A stretch of 14,771 nt of DNA. Origin: Neonectria sp. B-13 (lineage: Eukaryota > Ascomycota > Sordariomycetes > Hypocreales > Nectriaceae). Made by a program: the position numbers and the translations under genes. This document shows positions 9,461 to 14,771 of the stretch, in pieces. The number at the start of each line of letters is the position of its first letter. Position 1 is the first letter of the stretch. Below the pieces are notes generated by a model. That model saw only the letters and a program-made list of their open reading frames with translations, was not told the origin of the DNA and did no database searches. The stretch lies in the NCBI GenBank assembly GCA_002682825.1, contig NOKP01000065.1, positions 87,687-102,457 on the forward strand, in the 5' to 3' direction.

Positions 9461-12400
9461 CTAGCGGTGTTGTACTGAACGTCTCAAGCGCTTGGGCGGG
9501 CTCCACTCGCTACTTGAATCGATGGCACCACTATCGCTTGTGGTATCGTTTATGGCTGAGGTGGGATCGATCGAGTTGCTGTTTGTTGCCGGTTCAGGTG
9601 CAACTCTCCGGTTGAAATTCTGGGTGGGTTCATGTGGGCCTTGGCCATACCGGGTCGTATTGACCTCGAAGTCGGAAACGAGTTCAGGGACGGACGTATG
9701 CAATGGCGATCTGGGATTATCTGACCTTCCTTGAGATTCAGATTCCGATTGCGCGGATTCGATGAGGTCACTGAATAGCTGGTCTAGCTCCTCGAGTGTG
9801 CGTCCTCGGATGTGATCCACTAAGCGAAGGACTGGCGGTCGTCCTCGTTCGGCCAGTGGGAAATTGCCCTCCCTGCCACCCCCAGGCTTTACGGCTCGAC
9901 CGATTTAAAAAGAGTTGATGGATATGGTGTTGCCGGTGTACTGGGGGAGGTTCTCTGGCGTCCAGTGAAAGCGAGGATCAGAAAGGTCAGAATCGGGTGT
10001 CCAGCCAGATGGTCCAAACCGCTCCGCGAAAATGGCGTTTAAGGCTTCTTGGAGGCCGTTGCGAGTTGTAATGCGGTGCTCCTCGTCTTCTATAGGGCAT
10101 GTTGGGATAGTTGGACGGCGCTGATGTCGGAATTGCCTGGGTTCGGGTGCGACGTATATGAGAGACGCCCAGATAAGCCGCCGATTGAGGTTTCTGTTGC
10201 GGCTCTGCTTCGTAGTCGAGATAAACTCTTTGTTTGAAGGCCAAGGGAGGATCTAATGCGTGAGTAGGAGAAGGTGGCCGAGTTTCATGAACCAGCCGCA
10301 CGCCTCTGCATGTCCCAGCACATCACTTATCAGCTCGATACTACGTCGGACGGCGATCCGGTAGGGGATCGACTGTAGGCCCTTCCGCTGTTCCAAGTGA
10401 CCATCGCAGAGGTGAAACCCGAGAAGATCACAGACGAGGTCCCACACGTGTGGAGAGCGGACCTTGTTGCCTGTCAGGAAATGGGGCCGGGTATGGCTGA
10501 TGTTACGACGACGGTCATGGAAGGAGCTCTGGAGAACGTCATAGCAGTATAGTGGAGGCTGAGTTGCAGAATATCGAGCAGCTGCCTCGTCGGTGAGGTC
10601 GGAGCCGCTCTTCCAGTCAAGACTCTTCCTTGCTGCACGCCAGACGTCGCACTGAAAGAGCTCGATGACCGTGCTGTACAGGTACTCAAGCCAGACGCAT
10701 CGGTTCTTTGACAACTGTCGGACGGAGTAGCGCTGGGCCCACTGCTGTGCCTGCCACATCCGTGCATGGACGTCGCGGATGTCCCGGATTACTTTCCATT
10801 GACGGCCATATTCACGCTGCAGGATGCCATTGCCCACAATCAGTCGATCGCCAACATCGCTTTTGAAGCGCCAATTATCCCAGTCGAACTTGCCCGGGAG
10901 CCACCAACCAAGCCCGTAATCTTTTGAGGTTATATAAAGGCCAAGGCCCTCTCGCTCGGCCCCAAGGTCCTGTCGCTGGCCATCTCGTGTGGGAATTTGC
11001 CGGGTCGACTTCCATCGATCCCTCCATAACACTGACTCCTTGGTGATGATTCCAGACATGTTGAAACGCAGGCTTCGAAGTGCCACCGCCATGACGATAG
11101 TCTCAGGCAGGGAGTACCTGGGTCCAGTCTGGGATTTGATGTACTCGAAGAGGAAGCAATACTTGCTGATGTTGCCATGCAGGAAGCGCGCCATCGTCCT
11201 TGATTGGATGGCGAAGACAGGTGGCTCCCGATCGACGGATGCCTGATCAGGACCAGTCTGGGTCATCGTCTGGGAAGGATCTAAGTGAGAGAGGATGCGT
11301 TCGAGGAGCGCCAAAGATATGCGATCTTCGGCTCGAACCCCGTAAGTGAACGGGATCGGAACGCCATCTGTACCATCCGGAACTAAGCTCGCTCTTACGC
11401 GGAGCTTACTTAGGCGATACGCAAGTTTGAGAGAGGCCTGGTTGGCGTGACTCCCACGGGTAGATCCTTCGCAATCAGCCAGGTACGAGGGATCTAGGGC
11501 CATCTTTTCGAGCTGGCGATTCTGAAAAGGATATTGCTTAGCGACGTCAAATGGAATCTTGATGAGGTTGTAGAACTGGCTGTACAGGAGGCCTTCAAGA
11601 ACCTCACGGCTCTTGTGCGCGGGCGTGATGGTCATATCAACCGCGTCACGCATCGTAAGCCAAGGGTACTCGGCAAGGTGGAGGGGAGCGGCACCAGGCT
11701 TGAGTGGCTCTGAATCCTCGGATGGTCTTTGTGCAGCAGAGTCCATGGCATTATAACGACGACTCCACGCCCGTCGCTGTCGCCATAGGCGCTTCAGACA
11801 GCATCGCCGCCACAGGAGCACATTGGCCTCGGCGACAGACCCAGTTCGAGGGGTATATTGACGGCCAATGTCGATGTGCGTATTACAGGGGTCAAGGAAA
11901 CTCTCGTCAACGGCGGCGTTCCATTGGTTGCGCCAGTCGTGGATGGTCTGGGTGATGTCGGCATTCATGTAGGCGAGCTTTAGGTTCTTGGCCCCCATGT
12001 AGAGTCTTATGCCAGCGAATTGGGGGAATGCGGCTGCGCGCGATTGAACCCCTTGCCAGATGGAACCAAGGTTTCTGTGCTGGAGAATATAGGAGAGCGC
12101 GTTGCTCCTACTGCCTTGGCCGAGTACGTCGGTATTCGCATTTACCTCATTGAGGCGCTCGGTGGAAATGCTCTCTTGTCGGGCGCGCGAACTACATTGG
12201 GCGATATGGCGGCTTTTGGGTATGTACTGGAGTATGTTCGGGTCTTGGACTGCTGTTGTGATAGCTGGTAGCAGAATCTGGTCGTACCAACGCGAGTACT
12301 CGTCCTTAGGAAGGCAAGTCTGTAAGTATGGGTTGTCATGTGTATAGTGAGAGCATAAGGCTGGGGAAAACACCCAAATGAATGTATCGATCAAGCCTTG

Positions 12401-13759
12401 GATCCGTCCTAAGCAATAGTTAGGAACATGATGTAGAGGTCGTCGTTGCTGGTGGGTTCCCTGGGATTGAGAGTCGGTCTGGTAAAAACTGTTGGTCGGT
12501 ATATCAATGCTGAGATGTACATCGTCGGTGCGATTGAAGATGGCATAGGGCTGTGGGTACCATTGAATGCCTAGTTTAGCAACAGCTAGGGAAGAAGGGA
12601 AACTACAAATGCTATCGATATCGAAGGTTTTCTGAATGAAGTCATCTGTAAAGGGTTGGGCGAGACGATGTCTGATCGGGAGGCAGAGACTTGGTGGTGC
12701 GCCACCACTGGAGGATCCTTCAAGGGCGATTTGGCAAGTTGTTCGGAAATCGCGGCAGTGCGAGTGCATTGGCTGCTGCGCATCGGAAGGAGGGTCGCTA
12801 CCGTGGAGGATCTCAAGGTGAGAGGCATGGTTGAGAAGATCGGAAGAAGGATTAGTGACATATGGGAGCGGGTGGTGATCATGGTCGTCATCAATTAGCC
12901 CGTCTAGCCGAGCGACAACATCTTCCACAGAGTTGCAGGAGTGGTGGCAGCCGGTGTTGACCAAGTTATCATGATCTACTTCATGTTCTTGGTTTGAGCA
13001 GCTCGGATGCGTTGCCCATTCTTGGGCAAGGTAATGTTCGAGTGTGGAGATCGAGTCATCGGGAGCGGGCAGGTTTCGACGAAGGTGGTTGATTGATTCA
13101 CGATCATCGTTACATTCATGATCGTCACCGTCGCAATCATCAGCTATAGCTTGCAATCAGTTAGGCGGTCCCCAACCACGATTTTAGGATACCGCTTATA
13201 GGGACTCGGGGTAGATACCTTGGGCTGGTGGTATCGAGATATGAAGGCTTTTCTCAACTGACTCTAAGAGCTCCTGCATTCCCTCTTCATGGCGATCCCT
13301 GCCTTCTTCAGCTGGGCAATGTCGAGATGATATATCATATAGCTCATTACCCCCCTCCGATACACCGGAAGCATGACTGGTAATACTGTCCACATCAGAC
13401 GGATAATTCTCAACATGGTTTCGAAAGACATCATGATCAACATCATAATGGTTCCACATAGAGTCGTCGACCAGAGGAGGACCAGGATCGTCTGAGTCTT
13501 CGGGGCTATTGGATGGCGGTAAAGCGAAGTCGACTTGTGTTGCAGGAAAAGCCGGCATGTCAACGTTCGTTGATGAAGTAGCGGGAGTGTAAGGGGCATG
13601 ATGGTAAAATTGAGAATGTTGGACAGAGTCTACATCTGCTTGTTGCAGTCGTCGACGATAATATCTTCGTGAATGCGTGCGTTGCGCAGCTAGTCGATCC
13701 TCTTCTGACTCTACCTTTCTAGGTCGTCCTTCCCGTCTTGATTGTTGTTTTTGAGACAT
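9461..13759 (-). pseudogene. Copy B: full-length large uncharacterised fungal protein with two nonsense codons
   Basis: Two exons (13759-13219 and 13143-9461) give 1407 codons if the two internal stops are counted as residues. The first stop is TAG at 10253-10255, where copy A has Trp of HWILPWPS. The second is TAA at 9905-9907, where copy A has Gln of LQLGRAV. Homology resumes in frame after both, so these are nonsense mutations, not introns. The N-terminus is strongly basic, with an AT-hook-like GRPRK and the RRYYRRR cluster. An acidic, His/Cys-containing region follows, then the conserved core beginning near FDIDSI..SLAVAKLGI. The end is Ser/Glu-rich with a KRLRR putative nuclear signal. 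From memory the core motifs (DIDS, SLAVAK, IDIG, LLW+RCCL, LY-QFY, MALDP) occur in long multi-copy ascomycete hypothetical proteins; I cannot name a domain or function. A truncated product of about 1142 residues up to 10253 could still be made. The reading start is ATG 13759; the frame extends upstream without another ATG. Confidence 0.75.
13144..13218 (-). other. Intron of copy B (75 bp)
   Basis: The donor is GTATCT (from 13218), the branch site a perfect CCTAAC, and the acceptor GCTATAG ends at 13144. Splicing joins PPAQ to ADDCDGDD in frame and removes an in-frame stop. This is the clearest intron in the right half and shows that the gene was a normally processed nuclear gene. Confidence 0.85.
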
Positions 13760-13968
13760 GATGATGGCTTCGAAAAGAAAAGGCACAAGTGGCGGAAATA
13801 TGTAAGGATAGATGATCAGACATGAAACAACGCTGGCAGCAGTAACTTATTGAGCAGACACGTGAGCGACATATGTAGTTGTAGAATGAAGGACCAAGAT
13901 CTACGGTAGTATCGTGGATGAAGGCAGAGACTGTGCATCTACTGGGGGAAATCGCTGAAGAGTGATGC

Positions 13969-13976
13969 CTTATATA
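13969..13976 (-). promoter_or_regulatory. TATA-like box upstream of copy B
   Basis: On the minus strand the sequence reads TATATAAG, 210 bases upstream of the ATG at 13759. Position and strand fit a core promoter for copy B with a 5' UTR of roughly 150-180 bases. Such A/T strings also occur by chance. Confidence 0.4.
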
Positions 13977-14112
13977 GATGAAATAACTGAGCGACTGGTC
14001 TGTTCATTGTGACTTTCAGGGGTCATGGCGGTGTAGAATGCATTCAGCTAAATAATGAGGGGCAGTGTCGGCAGTTGCTTTCCTCGAGGCAGGAAAGTTT
14101 AGAGTACGCAGG

Positions 14113-14264
14113 GGTAACCCCCGAGCTATTCCCCTCTTGGGTTTTTCTGAGCCAAGACTTTCCGAGCGGGTCTGCACTATTCCACTTTCGAGTTTTTCTG
14201 AGCCAAGACTTTCCAGTGGGTCACCGCCTTTCCTATTCAGAATTTATCTGAGCCAAGACTTTCC
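14113..14264. repeat. Degenerate minisatellite, three ~50-bp units
   Basis: The core TTTCTGAGCCAAGACTTTCC, with one A/T change in the third unit, recurs at 14142-14163, 14193-14214 and 14243-14264, spaced 51 and 50 bases. The sequence between cores is also related (GGGT...CTATTCC...TTC), so the whole ~50-bp unit is repeated, not only the core. It lies about 380-500 bp upstream of the copy B start. Confidence 0.85.
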
Positions 14265-14387
14265 TTATGTCAGCAACCAACTTGTCAAGGCGAGCCATAC
14301 ATGCACCGCCCCGTACACGCACCACTGGTCTATTAGTCAGCAACAGCACTATAAATCCCCTCCCTAAGTGCCCTAAGGGCCCTGTAT

Positions 14388-14645
14388 TTATGGGCTATCT
14401 TGACCACGTAGAATACAGCATTTTGCACCCCTTCTATGGCCTTCTATATGACATTTGCTACAGGTAGGTAATTTCTTTTCTAGCGGCTCCTGCAGCTCAG
14501 GCTCTTGGAGCTGCTGAGGCTCTTGGAGCTGCTGAGGCTCTTGGGGCTGCTGGAGCTCTTGGGGCTGCTGGGTACGGCAGCCTATAGGGGTCACTGTTGC
14601 AAAACCCCAAAAAGCACGTTCAAAACAAGTGAAGTGGGTCTGCAT
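14388..14645 (-). CDS. Possible zinc-knuckle ORF or terminal exon, perhaps a transposon remnant
   Basis: The 85-residue open frame has three visible parts: a short N-terminal segment, a Gln/Glu/Pro-rich stretch (residues about 26-54) encoded by the 18-bp repeat, and C-S-K-C-H...H...C at residues 62-76, a C-x2-C-x4-H-x5-C arrangement close to a CCHC zinc knuckle (classical spacing x4 before the last Cys). Similar Cys/His knuckles occur near the ends of some fungal transposases and retroelement Gag proteins. A TTATTTATGCAG sequence next to the first Met looks like a splice acceptor, so this could be the last exon of a gene; an in-frame stop lies 33 bases before the Met. Neither a partner exon nor terminal repeats could be identified. 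Confidence 0.3.
   Translation of the reverse strand: MQTHFTCFERAFWGFATVTPIGCRTQQPQELQQPQEPQQLQEPQQLQEPELQEPLEKKLPTCSKCHIEGHRRGAKCCILRGQDSP
14499..14570. repeat. Four-unit 18-bp tandem repeat
   Basis: Units at 14499-14516 and 14517-14534 are identical (AGGCTCTTGGAGCTGCTG). The third (14535-14552) differs at one base and the fourth (14553-14570) at a few more. The period is a multiple of three, so on the minus strand it encodes a six-residue Gln/Glu/Pro-rich repeat. Confidence 0.9.
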
Positions 14646-14771
14646 AAATAAACATCCGCTCCACAGTACATTGAGCTATGTACTTTTACGCACAACCTCA
14701 TTGAATTTAGACTTAGTAGACAACAGCAGCAAGAGCAGCGAGACCGCAGCGAACCAGCACGGAATAGCATC

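Larger units (their letters stand above)
13760..14387. other. Upstream region of copy B
   Basis: No gene is supported in this stretch. It holds the presumed promoter of copy B (TATA-like box at 13969-13976) and a degenerate ~50-bp minisatellite (14113-14264). Short plus-strand open frames overlap the minisatellite and simply translate its repeat unit in several frames, so I do not treat them as genes. Confidence 0.5.

Noticed and set aside
10253..10255. Stop codon of copy B as a true gene end or as part of an intron
   Set aside because: Homology to copy A continues in frame on both sides with no splice-like ends, so a nonsense mutation is the better reading.
6703..13759. Reverse transcriptase, DDE transposase or helicase identity for the A/B proteins
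   Set aside because: I searched by eye for YADD/FADD, Walker A (GxxGxGKT/S) and a zinc-flanked DDE pattern and found none; the family stays unnamed.
14009..14367. Plus-strand open frames of 80 and 100 residues
   Set aside because: They only translate the ~50-bp minisatellite in different frames and have no recognisable domain or codon signal.
14355..14380. CCCTAA twice, possible interstitial telomeric repeat
   Set aside because: Only two non-adjacent hexamers with unrelated bases between them; no tandem array.

Overview
The window looks like nuclear DNA of a filamentous ascomycete (Pezizomycotina). Genes are interrupted by short introns of 55-84 bp with GT..AG ends. One intron has a textbook CTAAC branch site. 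The best-recognised protein, a PMC1-type Ca2+-ATPase, has the N-terminal motif and Arg/Ser-rich tail I associate with filamentous-fungal members. A sordariomycete is my guess, but the sequence does not fix the class.

Left half (1-6137), ordinary gene space. After a gene-poor, locally very GC-rich stretch (1-509), a small three-exon gene on the minus strand (510-1165) encodes a single-pass membrane RING-H2 protein. The first zinc-binding Cys is created only by splicing. Across a 912-bp shared upstream region, a three-exon plus-strand gene (2078-6137) encodes a complete 1306-residue Ca2+-transporting P-type ATPase. The two genes are head to head. Nothing in the sequence shows that they work together.

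Right half (6138-14771), accessory-looking sequence. Two tandem, same-strand (minus) paralogues of a very large protein family fill 6703-13759. Copy B (9461-13759) is full length, about 1407 codons in two exons, with a basic AT-hook-like N-terminus, but it carries two in-frame nonsense codons. Copy A (6703-9415) lacks the first ~530 residues, has two in-frame stops and a one-base frameshift in a homopolymer, and starts only ~46 bp after the stop of copy B, in the same frame. Three of the four premature stops are explained by single CpA->TpA changes, the pattern of repeat-induced point mutation (RIP). I know of no function for this family. From memory it resembles long, multi-copy 'hypothetical proteins' scattered through ascomycete genomes, which would suit a selfish or mobile gene family, but that is inference.

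Upstream of copy B lie a TATA-like box, a three-unit ~50-bp minisatellite, and a short minus-strand ORF with an 18-bp repeat (Gln/Glu/Pro-rich peptide) and a CCHC-like zinc knuckle, possibly a transposon remnant. No rRNA, tRNA or CRISPR array was found. The last ~125 bp (14646-14771) hold nothing I can name.
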